Under the pieces are notes generated by a model. It ran no database searches and was not told where the DNA came from. It saw nothing but the letters and a program-made list of their open reading frames with translations. A program made the translations under genes and the position numbers. A DNA stretch of 64,000 bases from CAVQDV01 sp963711375 (GTDB lineage Bacteria; Pseudomonadota; Gammaproteobacteria; Coxiellales; Coxiellaceae), in assembly GCA_963711375.1 (NCBI GenBank), contig CAVQDV010000005.1:2108001-2172000 (forward strand), written 5' to 3'. Numbering within the stretch: position 1 is the first letter of the stretch; the number at the start of each line of letters is the position of its first letter. Shown piece after piece: positions 44,624 to 54,565 of the stretch.

Positions 44624-45154
44624 CTATGCCTCCGTTTTAAGGCGAAGGGATGTCATAAAGTCTTCCTGGGCTTTTTCGATTTCACCCAATTTTTCCAGTG
44701 CCAAAGCACGATTATAATACGCCTGCCATAAATCATTTCGAAGCAGAATGGCTTCTGTAAATTCCGCTTCAGCCTTTTCCGGCTGATTTAATTTCATATA
44801 GACCGAGCCTCGGTTAATATAGGCTTCCGCGGCATTAGGATCAATTTTAAGCACCTGGATATAGTCCTCGAGTGCTTCGGCATAATTTTCGAGACGGGTA
44901 TGCATAGACGCTCGGTTATAGATAGCGGTCTTGCCATTTTGATCGAGCAAAATGGCCTTGTTAAAATATTGAATGGCAAGCTCATAACACTTAAGCTCTG
45001 CCAGCGCATTTCCGGCATTTAGATAAGCATTATATTGTGTAGCATCTAAGCGAATAAGGGATTCATAGCTTTCAAAAGCCGCCGCAAAGCGGCCTCGTGC
45101 AAAATGCTCATTACCTTCTTCGAAATAGCCTTGCGCCTGTTTTTCAATTTTCAT
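44624..45154 (-). CDS. TPR-repeat protein
   Basis: 176 residues made of about five tetratricopeptide units of 34 residues, such as GNEHFARGRFAAAFESYESL, GNALAELKCYELAIQYFNKA and GSVYMKLNQPEKAEAEFTEA. It has no signal peptide. TPR proteins bind other proteins. The gene lies 12 bp behind the 3055-residue protein on the same strand, with no terminator between, so it is probably co-transcribed and could be its partner or chaperone; that is inference. Confidence 0.85.
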   Translation of the reverse strand: MKIEKQAQGYFEEGNEHFARGRFAAAFESYESLIRLDATQYNAYLNAGNALAELKCYELAIQYFNKAILLDQNGKTAIYNRASMHTRLENYAEALEDYIQVLKIDPNAAEAYINRGSVYMKLNQPEKAEAEFTEAILLRNDLWQAYYNRALALEKLGEIEKAQEDFMTSLRLKTEA

Positions 45155-45166
45155 TAAGTTTGCTCA

Positions 45167-48100
45167 TTATTTACTGAATTGATGCGTTCGAGTTTCAAAT
45201 TTTTTCAGCAATTCATCTGCAAATGCCTCATCTTCCCCGGCAATGGTTTTGGAAACTATTTTCGCAATGGTCTTATTCACTTCATTTGCGGCCGTATGAG
45301 AATTACTTAAATCCAGCTCCCCAGTATCCCCACCGGTTTCACGGGCAATTTCAGCGAAAATTTCTTGCGTTGGATACTTGCCAGTAGCATCTTTCAATTC
45401 CTCAAACGTCTGAGTTCGAGTAAAAAATGTTGATACTGGGACCTTAGCGGTTTTCAGCTTTTCAGTTTCTTGCTGGTAATGCTGCGCTTTAAAAAACGCA
45501 CAATCTTTATTAAGCGAGCCTTTGCCGTACACTTTTTTTAAGCTTTCCATCTCATTCACTGTGCTTGGCGGTTCGTCGCCGATGAGAACGACGGCCTGCA
45601 GGCCAACGTTAACGAGCTCATTAGCAAAATATAAGCCAACTTCTACGCACTCAGAATTATTGCCACCGCCTGAACGACTTTTGTCGTCCACCTCACGGAT
45701 GAATATGTTCAGTTTTTCCGTATCACAGGACCACTCTTGAGTGGTTCGCAAAGCCTGTACAGGTCCGCTGCTGTAATCTTCATAGTGTGCGATTTGCAGC
45801 ACGAAAGTACAGTTATATTCATCCAGCACTGCGCCTAAATTTATCACCACATACTCAAGGGTTTCTTTTAGTGCCTTAATAAAATCGCCCATCGAGCCAG
45901 TGCTATCAAATAATATCAGCACTTTTGCCGTTTGAGTTTCTGTCCGAACTTTATCTCCAAACAAGGTTTTTTTATGGGCGACGATCACTTCTTCTCGTGT
46001 GCTCTTAGGATCACGCAGCACTCTGAGGAGTTCCATGGAAGGTTTATGCGCTTTTTCAAGCAATTCTTTCGACTCATCTACCAGCAATTGGAAGGCTTGT
46101 GAGAATTTCTTATTCCGCGCTTCTGCTATGGTTTCATAGAGAATTCCAGAGTCGCGCGCCTTATTAATTTCTGCCTCTGTCATATTAAATTTTTTCTGAA
46201 GTTCCGACATTTTAATGACCATGCCAAAAGAACCATCTTGCCCCTGGCGAGCCATTCGACCTTGATGCTGGCGTTGGTCCGCTTCGGTTTCCGGAATAAA
46301 GGCATCAAGAACGGCCATACCACCATTAGCCTTTAGGCTATCGTCCATCAGTTTAAAATCGCTTCCACGGCCGTGATCTTTGACCGCCAATGTTATTTGA
46401 CCGGAACGTGTGGCTCGATCAATGAGTGAATCGCGTTCCGCTTCGTTGGTAATAGTTTCAGAAGTCATTCTCAGTGCGTCTGATTTAAATTCTTTAAATT
46501 CCTCTGAATGATAAAAAGTATTTAGCTCTGCCTCGCTATCAAAAAATACCAGCACGGGACGAATGGGTTTTCCATTATTCCAGCCCACTCTGGCTTTCGC
46601 AATATCATTTCTCAGAAGTAAATTAAACTCATCATCGGCAACGACTTTAACAGCAGTGCCTGGCGTAAAGGTGAACTTACTTTTCCCATACATAGGTGGA
46701 ATAAAAGCAGCCCGCCTAATTCCAAAAACCTCGGCCACCACCCTTTTTTCGACCTGGGTCAGTACACGATAAGTGCCGGTAGCGCCGATCATGGCACGAT
46801 AATGCGTTTCATCGCGCATTAAATCCGCATAAGAAAATATTCCACAGGTTACCTTGATTCCCTGATGTTGCTTTTTGCAGTCATGGCTAACATTATTCGC
46901 GATATCTCGGCAGGCCCAATACGTCCGATAACCAATCGATTTTGAGGTGCTTGCTCCGTCAAAGTGCTTATAATAAAGCTCCCCATTACTGTTAACGTGA
47001 AAGTCATGGCCCTGTTCGGGTTTATATCGATTTAAATCATCAAACATTTCTCGTGCTGCAATGTGAAATAAATATTTACAATCTTTATAAAATTCTAAGC
47101 AGGCCTTATATTCTGGCAACTGAATTAAATCACTCAGAAATTGGAGGGAGCCATTTTGGTGCTTTGCCCAGATCGCATCCAATAATTTTTCAATTTGAAG
47201 GGATTGCAGTAGAAAATAAGGCTGATACAGGTGGCCGAAAAATGCGGTGACTAATGAGTCTACTTCATCCACGACAGCCACTGTCTCTCTATGATGCGGA
47301 ACCTTGGTCTCTATCGCAAGACCTGCGTCGAATAGGGCATTTTTCATTAAATTTCGGAGATCCCCAGCGCCATTTAATTCATTTTCAGAGAGTCCATTGA
47401 AGGTTCCATATTGGATAAATTGATTTACGCCCAAAAATTCAAAGAACCAGGCAAAGGCTTTTTTATCTCGACCCGATAAATATTCACTATAACAACCAGA
47501 ATCAACAGCAAAACCAAGTAAAGCCAATAAGGTGGCAGTGGCAGCCAAGACCACAGACTTCCCCTCACCTGTCAGTACTTCATCAATATTGCTTTGTAAA
47601 CCAGAAGACTTGTCCAAAATGCCCAGCATTAGAAAAATAGCGACGATTTGCCCGGGAAGGGGCCTCATTAAAAAGTCCTGATTGCCAGTAGAATTGGCTT
47701 TGTCAAAAAATGCCGGTGACATTTTGAGCGTCCAGATGGTAAATAAATAGGCATATAAATTCGGAATCTGATTAATGATGGTTTCATTCCAAATAATGCG
47801 GCCCTTTGCATCTTTTTCTGGCTTAAATTGATTAATTTCTTTTAAAAGAGCTTTGCGTAAATCCTCGAGATGAACTTTTTCGAACTTGGCGAAATCTTTT
47901 TGGGATGAAATATACTCTTCGATAAGCCCGTCATAGGATTGTTTAAATAAATCAAATTGCCCTAATAAAATTTCTTTTTCTTGGATACTAATTGCCCGAA
48001 TTTGTCCATTATTTTTGTCCTGAATTTCAAGATGCTGTAGGACATAGTCAATGTTTTGGTTTTTAGTTAGCCTATTACGCTCAGCCACCATCATGCCGGC

Positions 48101-51100
48101 AAAAATAGGTTGATCGGCCACCATTCTGGCGCCAAATCCTGTTTCTTCCTTGCGGAGTTGTTCTGTTAAGAAAATGATATAGCTCTCCGATTTTCTCCCT
48201 GCCTGGATTTCAGATAAAAAAGTTTTTATGCAAGATTTAATGTACTGCTTGAGAGCGGGCATATCTTCAGCCATTTTTTGAAAGCCCGCCAATAATTTTA
48301 CAAGTTCTTCATCGGCATTCTGGGGAATAGGACTCACAAAATAAGTTTCTTTGTAATGGTAAACTACCTTTTCTAAAAATTGTTCAAATTGATCAGTTAG
48401 AAAATTAGCGAGCACGGAGGACTTAACAAACTTATCTTGGCCTCCCTCTATGAGAGAGCTGGCTTTTAAGATCAATCGACCCAGATATTCGGAACTCCCG
48501 CATTGCTCAACAAAAATAGCGAGTTCTTGATAATACCGATTAAATTCCACCCAATTTGTTGTTACGCTTGGGGAGCTTACCGTTAATAATTGGTTATAGG
48601 CCAGGCGAAAAGTCTCTGCGAGAAAATTTGAAATAGAGAGAAAACAATCTTGTAGACCAAAATCTTTCGAAACGACGCTCATTTCTAAAATTTGGCTATC
48701 AAAATCCTTTTCTAATTTTGCAATATTTTGGATAAATTCGATATCACGCTTCATTTGAGCATAAAAACCTTTTCGAATTTCCGCTCCCTCACCTACGAGT
48801 GCTTTCGGCTTAAGGCTCTGCAATTGGCTTTTTATTTCTTTTATCTCGAGAAGAATTTTATGACGAAGACCATTATAACTGTAGTCATTATTCAGTTGTT
48901 TTAAATCGCGAAAGTCATTGGGTAATTTTTGAAAATCACAGGCATTAATATAATGCTCTATTTCCATCGTGACACCTTGAAAGCCCAGCGCCATCGTCAA
49001 GGGTGCTGCAATTGAATCCGCATTTCGTCCTTTCAAAGCGGCGCTACACAAATCATTATTCGCAAACAAGAGGTCTTTAAATTGCAATAGCGGCTTTACG
49101 ACAGTATCGGGTAATTTCGCATCCACCAATAAGGCTCTAGATTTAGTTGCCTTAAATAAGAGCTGGATTTGAACGAGGGTTTTTAAGGCGGCACAAATAT
49201 CGTCTAATGCTTTAGCAGGATCTTGACCGTTGCCATAACGAGATTTTGCTTCCATGAGCAGCGCAATAGAAGTGCTTACCATCTCAGAAATTTTTAGAAC
49301 ATACTTCTCACAATATTGATGTATGAATTGTAAAGGTTTTTTATCTCTAAATTTTGAAAATAAATCGGAAAAAATGATTAAAGAGTCTTCGGGGAGTTTT
49401 CCCTCTGAAAAAGCGCTTATAATAACATGGTCCATTTTTTTAAGTGTGGTTTGAATATAGGCGATGCCATTTTTTAAATCTAATTCACCCAAAGAACGGA
49501 CAAATTTCCCGCTCGATGCAAACATTAATTCGATATTTTTAAGTCTGTCTTCTTCTTTTTTCTGCTCTAGGTTATTCTGTTGTATTTTGTCGACAGAGTT
49601 GTGAAAAATAGTTTTTATTCGCACTATTAGAATAGAATCGCTTGGGGTATTTTCTGCAATTTCTTGAATGTATTCCAGTTGTTCAATAGCCTCTTTTGCT
49701 CCAATAGTATTTTCGCTAAATCCGTTCACAATTTCTGAGCAACGGTGATCAATAATAGAAACTAGGCTTTCACAAAGCTCTTTTAAATAATCCGAATAGG
49801 ATTTATTTTCATGGCTGATATCTTTTGCCGCCTCAAAAGCGGCCACCACCTGTGCAACAGAGTAGAGGTTTTTATGCCACGTAAGAAAGGGATTTTTAAA
49901 TTGATTCATACAAATATTTATTTTTTCTTGGAAGGCATTCTTAAGTGCTTCCCATTTTATTTCGAGATCACTTGGCTTGGTTGGCATATCGTTTAGAGTT
50001 TTCTGGAGGGTCTCAAACTGCTGATGAGCACCTTTGAAATTCAATCGAGCTAAATCCTTTTGAATGTTTTCAATAACTGGGCTCAACCACTTATCCAAAG
50101 CAGAGCGAACACCGATTAATAATTCATTACGTTTTGAAAGAAGGGCTTCTGTCAACAATCCGGCGTCAACCAGCACTTGTGCAGAAGCTACCCGCTCCGA
50201 ACTGTTCATCAATTCTTTCATACAGACCGGGTTCGTGCTGACATCTTTTCCGAGTTGAATAATGGAGCGTGCAATGCTGTCAACTGAGGAATTCATATAA
50301 ATCTCAATTTGTTCAATCAGCAAAAAGCGTATGTCAGTGCCTGGAGCGAAGGCTTTGTCTTCCGTTACCAAAAATTGTGCTTTCGCAAAATCGCCCATAA
50401 ATACGGCATTCATCACGTTTTTGATTTTTGGAAAGTATTCGGAATGAAAGGCACTTTCAAAACGCTTACAAAGCCGTTTAAAAGTTAGAGGTTTTGATTT
50501 TTCATTTTTATTTCCTTTGATGTAAGGATCAAAAATTTGTAGGCTCGAAACCCTTGCCACTAGCTCTTCGTGCTGGCTAACCCCACCGGATGTGGCAATT
50601 TGTAGGGCGGAGGTCAGAACTATTTGGTATTCCGAAATTAAATTATGCAATGATTTAATCCAGTCTTCAAAAGGGCTGCCACAGGCCTTGTATAAGGCTG
50701 GTATATGTTTTTGTAATTCTGCATATTGATGAAATTGCTCTGCTAAACGGTCACCTGAAAAATTCGCAACTGTAGAATTAGGCAGCAACTTTTGAAATTC
50801 TTCCACCACTAGGGCCCCTTGTGCTTTCGTGTGTTTAGACATAAATTCGCCTAAATTTTTGCCGGCCTCCCTGACTTGATCCGGGAAAAATTTTATTTTC
50901 ATGCAAGAGCCGAGATATCGCTCGCATTGAGATAAAAACTCTAATCGAGGATTGGCTGATATTGATATATTCTTAAGTGTTATTAGAATTCGTTTCTGAT
51001 AATTATTTAATACACTTTTCACGCTAGAAAGAGTATTTTCTTCCAAAATGCCTATTGCTTTTTGGGCTAAAAATCCTAATTCGACAACTAAATGAGCGGA

Positions 51101-54100
51101 TTTTTGTAAATTGTTTTCATGCCCGAGAGTTAATTCAACCTTATCTGTTTGATTTAATAAGATCACAATTCGCTCATTAAGAGCTTGCTTAAGGTCTGTT
51201 TCTAAAGCTTCTAAGCCGAGTATTTTAATCCATCGAATGTCGGCCAGTTGTCTCATAAATTGAAGTAAGTTTTTATAGGTTGACTCACAATCGACAATAT
51301 CCGTCTTCAGTTGACCGGTGAAAACTCCCGCGGTGTGCTGACAAAATTTCCGAAGTGTTGCGACTAGCGCAGGATATTTGATGATCAATTCTTTCTGCCT
51401 ATCATGTGGCAATGACAGCAGTGACCACAGTTGGGAGAGCGGCTTCTCAATATTAAGAAATTGAGCTGGAAAATAGTTTTCAAGGCAATTCGTATTAATA
51501 ATGTCTGCAATTTCGCTCTGTTTCAAGACTATGGTAGAGGACAATTTTTCCATTTCGAGATGGATGGTAGATGGAAATCCGGCTTGGCCAATCAAGTAGG
51601 GCTTAAGGAGCTTGTTTGATCTGAGTTTCTGCAAGATGAGCATATTGACCAAAATCTCTTGAATATCACCTTTGGAAAGCCTTTCAGCCTCTACCGTTTC
51701 AAGTAGCTTATTATTCAGGGAGATAAATCTCAAAAGATGATCCCCAAAGGATATTTGTAATTTTTTAAATGGGTTTGTTGCATCAATGCTAAAGAGTTCC
51801 GAAAGGGTTTGAATTTGCTGAAAAGCATGAAGCGCCAGCGCAAAATTATTACTTTGAATTGCCTTGCTGGCGTATTCCTGAAGCAATACTAGAATGCTGT
51901 TTCCCTCTTCTTTTAAAACCTCAAGTTTATAAAGGTCTTTATTTTCCTTAACGAGTGGCTTAGGGTCTTTGACTAAAACCACGAGATTGCGATCTTCATT
52001 TTTTTCGATAATTTCAAGGGAGGCCAATGGTGGCGCCGATGCACCTTTATTAACGAAGTTTGAATGTGAGCTTGACGGAATTATTTCAAAATCATCAACC
52101 GGATCATCATCTTCTTCTATGAATTGAATACTCTCAAGAGGAGGCAGGGCTAGTATCGGTTCATTTGCTAAGAATAAATCTTTGAAATTTTCATTAAGAA
52201 TGTGTAGATTGCTGACGATCCCCCTTAAGGTGGATAAAAAATCGAGACCGCCTTTAACATGGCTTGTTAGGAGTTGATGGACGTTTTCTTTCAATTTTGT
52301 GCAAAATTCACTCAAATTAAAATGGGGCTTCATTTCTTGCGAGATGGCAAGTAGGCTGTCTACGATACAGTTGGCAAAAGCTTTGCTATTTAGCTGCAAA
52401 GGCACAAGTTCTGCATGCTCAATTTTTGCTTGTTGGAAACTTTCTAACTCCACCAAATGCTGAGCTTGCCTATATTTTAAGTCCTGATGCATGATTTGAA
52501 GTAAACCTTCCAATTTAAGCACCTGAGAGAGGCGAAATTGTTTTAGAACATTTTCGATTTCGAGGACGAAAGCTCTAGGCCGAGTAAGCTCAACCCATTT
52601 TTGCCAATTTATCGAGTTCATATTCTTGTAATTTTCAGGAATATTTATCTTAGGATTAAAGGCTTTAATTAAATCAATCACCCGATCGCGACTATCTGAA
52701 AAAGAAACCTGGATTAAGGTCCTAAGCATTTGATCCAATTCGTCAAGCAAGCGTAAATGATTAAGAGCGTTTATGACACTCTGGTGTAAAATTGCTCCAT
52801 TTTCAGGGCATAAAATGTTAACTATAAGTTCTTTCATGCCACCCATTATTTCCGCTAATCTGGAAAAGTAGGGGATGATGTTGGAAATATTAATATTATA
52901 GTAGGTGAGCAAAAAGCTTAAGTTTTTAAATTGTATCAATAAACGCTGTACTTGATTTTTAATCAAAATTGTATCAAAACCTTTGCCTAAGGAATTAAGA
53001 ATTCGATCTATAGATTGGGTTATTAAATAAGATTCGGTTTCAAGTTTAGACTCAATATCCTCTGTTTCTGCGAAGGGATTTAGCACACTGGGAAGAGTAG
53101 GAGGGCACTGCACTAAGCGTGTCATGATTGATATTGGGCTTGCGCTCGGTTTCTTACCTGGGCAAATGAATGGAACTCCATCTTTTATATTAAATTTAGC
53201 AATAAAAGCATCTATAAGCGTTATGCTTTTATCGTCCAGCCCCAAATTGGCTGCATTCTTCTTAAAATCGAACAATGTAGGTACAAAATTATTGAAATTC
53301 TTTGGGCCATCATCAAAGCTTATTGCTAATACCATGGAAGGAGCGGCTGCCCTTACCGCTTCTGCACTAGCGAACATACGTGAAATGAAATCGATAGTTT
53401 CTCTCAATGCCTCGCCTCTTGCGTCGAGTGAATTTGCAGAAATTAAGACTAAAAATCGAATCGATGTAGCTCGATGGGCTGGGACCACGGTTTGTAAAGC
53501 ATTGGCCAGCTTAAGCTCAGGGCCCAGTTTTCGATTGTCTTGGGCTCCGGGGGTGTCGCCAAAAACAAGTCCTTTTTTATGAAATGCTTCCATCCCTTGA
53601 GAGTTGATGTTGTCTACCTCAACAACGCTCATTTGAAAGGTTTCAGAAACTGATTCTAGGCCGATTTTAATATCCTTCAAAAAACGGGGCTGTTTTTTCG
53701 TGTCAATTACAATATTTCCACCTTTAAACATACTTTCTCGTGTAAACATCTCTGGGGCGGCAATATAATTAATTACAAAAGACTTGCCGGAGCCTGTTTT
53801 GCCTAAAACCAGTATGGCGTGCTTATTTTCTGTGCTTCGCACCCTCCAAGCGGTGGCGGCGGCATTCATTACAAAGTCCACATCGATGCAGGAAATATTT
53901 CTCTCACAAAGCGTTTTAAGGTCTCCAAATAAATATTTTTCATTGGGATTTTTGCTGGCGAAATGCGCCTCAAAAAGAGATAGAAAAGGTTTTTGAAGTT
54001 CTACGAATTCATCTGGTTTTAACAGTTCAGAAATAGATGAGATAAAAAGTGCGATAAAAGGTTCATCAAATTTTATTTTTCCTTGATTATCCAGAATTTC

Positions 54101-54334
54101 CTGAATTTTAGAATCGTGTTTTAAACTGAGAATTTCAACTAAAATACGGATAAGTTGTTCGGGGCAAAGTGCCATTGAGCTTTGCAATTTAATCTTGTTT
54201 AATTTCGCTTGAATTAAAGGAGCTGAGGCGGGGGTGATTTTAAGCGTTTTGACAAAAGCTTCGACATCAAAACGATAAAACCTTTCAAGGATTTGAGTTA
54301 TTTGTTGAATATTAGATTGATTACCCGCTCTCAT
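45167..54334 (-). CDS. Giant GTPase-like, SecA-like and von Willebrand A domain protein (3055 aa)
   Basis: ATG at 54334 follows AGGAG at 8 nt. Near residues 176-184 is a P-loop (LVLGKTGSGKS) and near 258 a G3 motif (FGDTPGAQDN), like AIG1 or septin-type GTPases. Residues about 450-2200 are mainly helical, without a recognised domain. From about 2240 a SecA-like DEAD core begins: DEVLTGEGKSVVLAATA near 2253, VVDEVDSL near 2354, then the second helicase half with DHGRGSDF and QRQHQGRMARQGQDGSFG near 2685. A von Willebrand A domain starts near 2805, with a MIDAS-type DSTGSM and SGGGNNSEC. No signal peptide, SecB-binding zinc tail or membrane helix is seen, so it is not the general SecA. A PmrA-type promoter precedes it. 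A secreted host-acting ATPase is my inference. Confidence 0.8.
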   Translation of the reverse strand: MRAGNQSNIQQITQILERFYRFDVEAFVKTLKITPASAPLIQAKLNKIKLQSSMALCPEQLIRILVEILSLKHDSKIQEILDNQGKIKFDEPFIALFISSISELLKPDEFVELQKPFLSLFEAHFASKNPNEKYLFGDLKTLCERNISCIDVDFVMNAAATAWRVRSTENKHAILVLGKTGSGKSFVINYIAAPEMFTRESMFKGGNIVIDTKKQPRFLKDIKIGLESVSETFQMSVVEVDNINSQGMEAFHKKGLVFGDTPGAQDNRKLGPELKLANALQTVVPAHRATSIRFLVLISANSLDARGEALRETIDFISRMFASAEAVRAAAPSMVLAISFDDGPKNFNNFVPTLFDFKKNAANLGLDDKSITLIDAFIAKFNIKDGVPFICPGKKPSASPISIMTRLVQCPPTLPSVLNPFAETEDIESKLETESYLITQSIDRILNSLGKGFDTILIKNQVQRLLIQFKNLSFLLTYYNINISNIIPYFSRLAEIMGGMKELIVNILCPENGAILHQSVINALNHLRLLDELDQMLRTLIQVSFSDSRDRVIDLIKAFNPKINIPENYKNMNSINWQKWVELTRPRAFVLEIENVLKQFRLSQVLKLEGLLQIMHQDLKYRQAQHLVELESFQQAKIEHAELVPLQLNSKAFANCIVDSLLAISQEMKPHFNLSEFCTKLKENVHQLLTSHVKGGLDFLSTLRGIVSNLHILNENFKDLFLANEPILALPPLESIQFIEEDDDPVDDFEIIPSSSHSNFVNKGASAPPLASLEIIEKNEDRNLVVLVKDPKPLVKENKDLYKLEVLKEEGNSILVLLQEYASKAIQSNNFALALHAFQQIQTLSELFSIDATNPFKKLQISFGDHLLRFISLNNKLLETVEAERLSKGDIQEILVNMLILQKLRSNKLLKPYLIGQAGFPSTIHLEMEKLSSTIVLKQSEIADIINTNCLENYFPAQFLNIEKPLSQLWSLLSLPHDRQKELIIKYPALVATLRKFCQHTAGVFTGQLKTDIVDCESTYKNLLQFMRQLADIRWIKILGLEALETDLKQALNERIVILLNQTDKVELTLGHENNLQKSAHLVVELGFLAQKAIGILEENTLSSVKSVLNNYQKRILITLKNISISANPRLEFLSQCERYLGSCMKIKFFPDQVREAGKNLGEFMSKHTKAQGALVVEEFQKLLPNSTVANFSGDRLAEQFHQYAELQKHIPALYKACGSPFEDWIKSLHNLISEYQIVLTSALQIATSGGVSQHEELVARVSSLQIFDPYIKGNKNEKSKPLTFKRLCKRFESAFHSEYFPKIKNVMNAVFMGDFAKAQFLVTEDKAFAPGTDIRFLLIEQIEIYMNSSVDSIARSIIQLGKDVSTNPVCMKELMNSSERVASAQVLVDAGLLTEALLSKRNELLIGVRSALDKWLSPVIENIQKDLARLNFKGAHQQFETLQKTLNDMPTKPSDLEIKWEALKNAFQEKINICMNQFKNPFLTWHKNLYSVAQVVAAFEAAKDISHENKSYSDYLKELCESLVSIIDHRCSEIVNGFSENTIGAKEAIEQLEYIQEIAENTPSDSILIVRIKTIFHNSVDKIQQNNLEQKKEEDRLKNIELMFASSGKFVRSLGELDLKNGIAYIQTTLKKMDHVIISAFSEGKLPEDSLIIFSDLFSKFRDKKPLQFIHQYCEKYVLKISEMVSTSIALLMEAKSRYGNGQDPAKALDDICAALKTLVQIQLLFKATKSRALLVDAKLPDTVVKPLLQFKDLLFANNDLCSAALKGRNADSIAAPLTMALGFQGVTMEIEHYINACDFQKLPNDFRDLKQLNNDYSYNGLRHKILLEIKEIKSQLQSLKPKALVGEGAEIRKGFYAQMKRDIEFIQNIAKLEKDFDSQILEMSVVSKDFGLQDCFLSISNFLAETFRLAYNQLLTVSSPSVTTNWVEFNRYYQELAIFVEQCGSSEYLGRLILKASSLIEGGQDKFVKSSVLANFLTDQFEQFLEKVVYHYKETYFVSPIPQNADEELVKLLAGFQKMAEDMPALKQYIKSCIKTFLSEIQAGRKSESYIIFLTEQLRKEETGFGARMVADQPIFAGMMVAERNRLTKNQNIDYVLQHLEIQDKNNGQIRAISIQEKEILLGQFDLFKQSYDGLIEEYISSQKDFAKFEKVHLEDLRKALLKEINQFKPEKDAKGRIIWNETIINQIPNLYAYLFTIWTLKMSPAFFDKANSTGNQDFLMRPLPGQIVAIFLMLGILDKSSGLQSNIDEVLTGEGKSVVLAATATLLALLGFAVDSGCYSEYLSGRDKKAFAWFFEFLGVNQFIQYGTFNGLSENELNGAGDLRNLMKNALFDAGLAIETKVPHHRETVAVVDEVDSLVTAFFGHLYQPYFLLQSLQIEKLLDAIWAKHQNGSLQFLSDLIQLPEYKACLEFYKDCKYLFHIAAREMFDDLNRYKPEQGHDFHVNSNGELYYKHFDGASTSKSIGYRTYWACRDIANNVSHDCKKQHQGIKVTCGIFSYADLMRDETHYRAMIGATGTYRVLTQVEKRVVAEVFGIRRAAFIPPMYGKSKFTFTPGTAVKVVADDEFNLLLRNDIAKARVGWNNGKPIRPVLVFFDSEAELNTFYHSEEFKEFKSDALRMTSETITNEAERDSLIDRATRSGQITLAVKDHGRGSDFKLMDDSLKANGGMAVLDAFIPETEADQRQHQGRMARQGQDGSFGMVIKMSELQKKFNMTEAEINKARDSGILYETIAEARNKKFSQAFQLLVDESKELLEKAHKPSMELLRVLRDPKSTREEVIVAHKKTLFGDKVRTETQTAKVLILFDSTGSMGDFIKALKETLEYVVINLGAVLDEYNCTFVLQIAHYEDYSSGPVQALRTTQEWSCDTEKLNIFIREVDDKSRSGGGNNSECVEVGLYFANELVNVGLQAVVLIGDEPPSTVNEMESLKKVYGKGSLNKDCAFFKAQHYQQETEKLKTAKVPVSTFFTRTQTFEELKDATGKYPTQEIFAEIARETGGDTGELDLSNSHTAANEVNKTIAKIVSKTIAGEDEAFADELLKKFETRTHQFSK

Positions 54335-54377
54335 GATTTGTCTCCTATAATTGAACTATTACTTTGCCTTATTTTTT

Positions 54378-54410
54378 ATACTAGCAGCCAAATATTAACG
54401 AAATATTAAG
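54378..54410 (-). promoter_or_regulatory. PmrA-type promoter of the 3055-residue protein
   Basis: On the minus strand: CTTAAT (54410-54405), 5 bp, GTTAAT (54399-54394), 10 bp, TAGTAT (54383-54378). Each half-site is followed by ATT, giving CTTAATATT and GTTAATATT, very close to the consensus described for Legionella PmrA boxes. The start of transcription would be near 54371, with a leader of about 37 nt before ATG. Confidence 0.78.
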
Positions 54411-54488
54411 ATTAAGTAAAAATAAATTTTTTTTTTGCTCTTCCCCATCCGGTAGAAATGCAATTCGACACCAGAAATTGCTGATCTT

Positions 54489-54505
54489 CTTAAGGCTCCC
54501 TTAAG
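54489..54505 (-). promoter_or_regulatory. Additional PmrA-box-like site upstream of the giant gene
   Basis: CTTAAG-N5-CTTAAG, two perfect half-sites with the 11-bp period. It lies about 80 bp upstream of the main promoter, between the OTU gene and the giant gene. No -10 is found 10 bp away on either strand, so it may be an accessory binding site. Confidence 0.5.
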
Positions 54506-54565
54506 TTATTAGAAGTTTTTAATGCTTGCTCTAAAATTGGCTTAAATGGACGCTATTGCTGATAT

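Noticed and set aside
44577..44722. 48-codon + strand frame downstream of the orphan PmrA-type promoter
   Set aside because: No ribosome site, and most of it is antisense to the well-supported TPR gene; codon use does not look coding.
53124..53582. Long + strand frame (152 codons) inside the giant gene
   Set aside because: It is the complement of the GTPase-like domain with its P-loop region nearby; no ribosome site or family similarity.
45167..54334. Interpretation of the giant as the housekeeping SecA translocase
   Set aside because: It is more than three times too long, the helicase core is internal and followed by a vWA domain, and the metal-binding C-terminus of SecA is absent.
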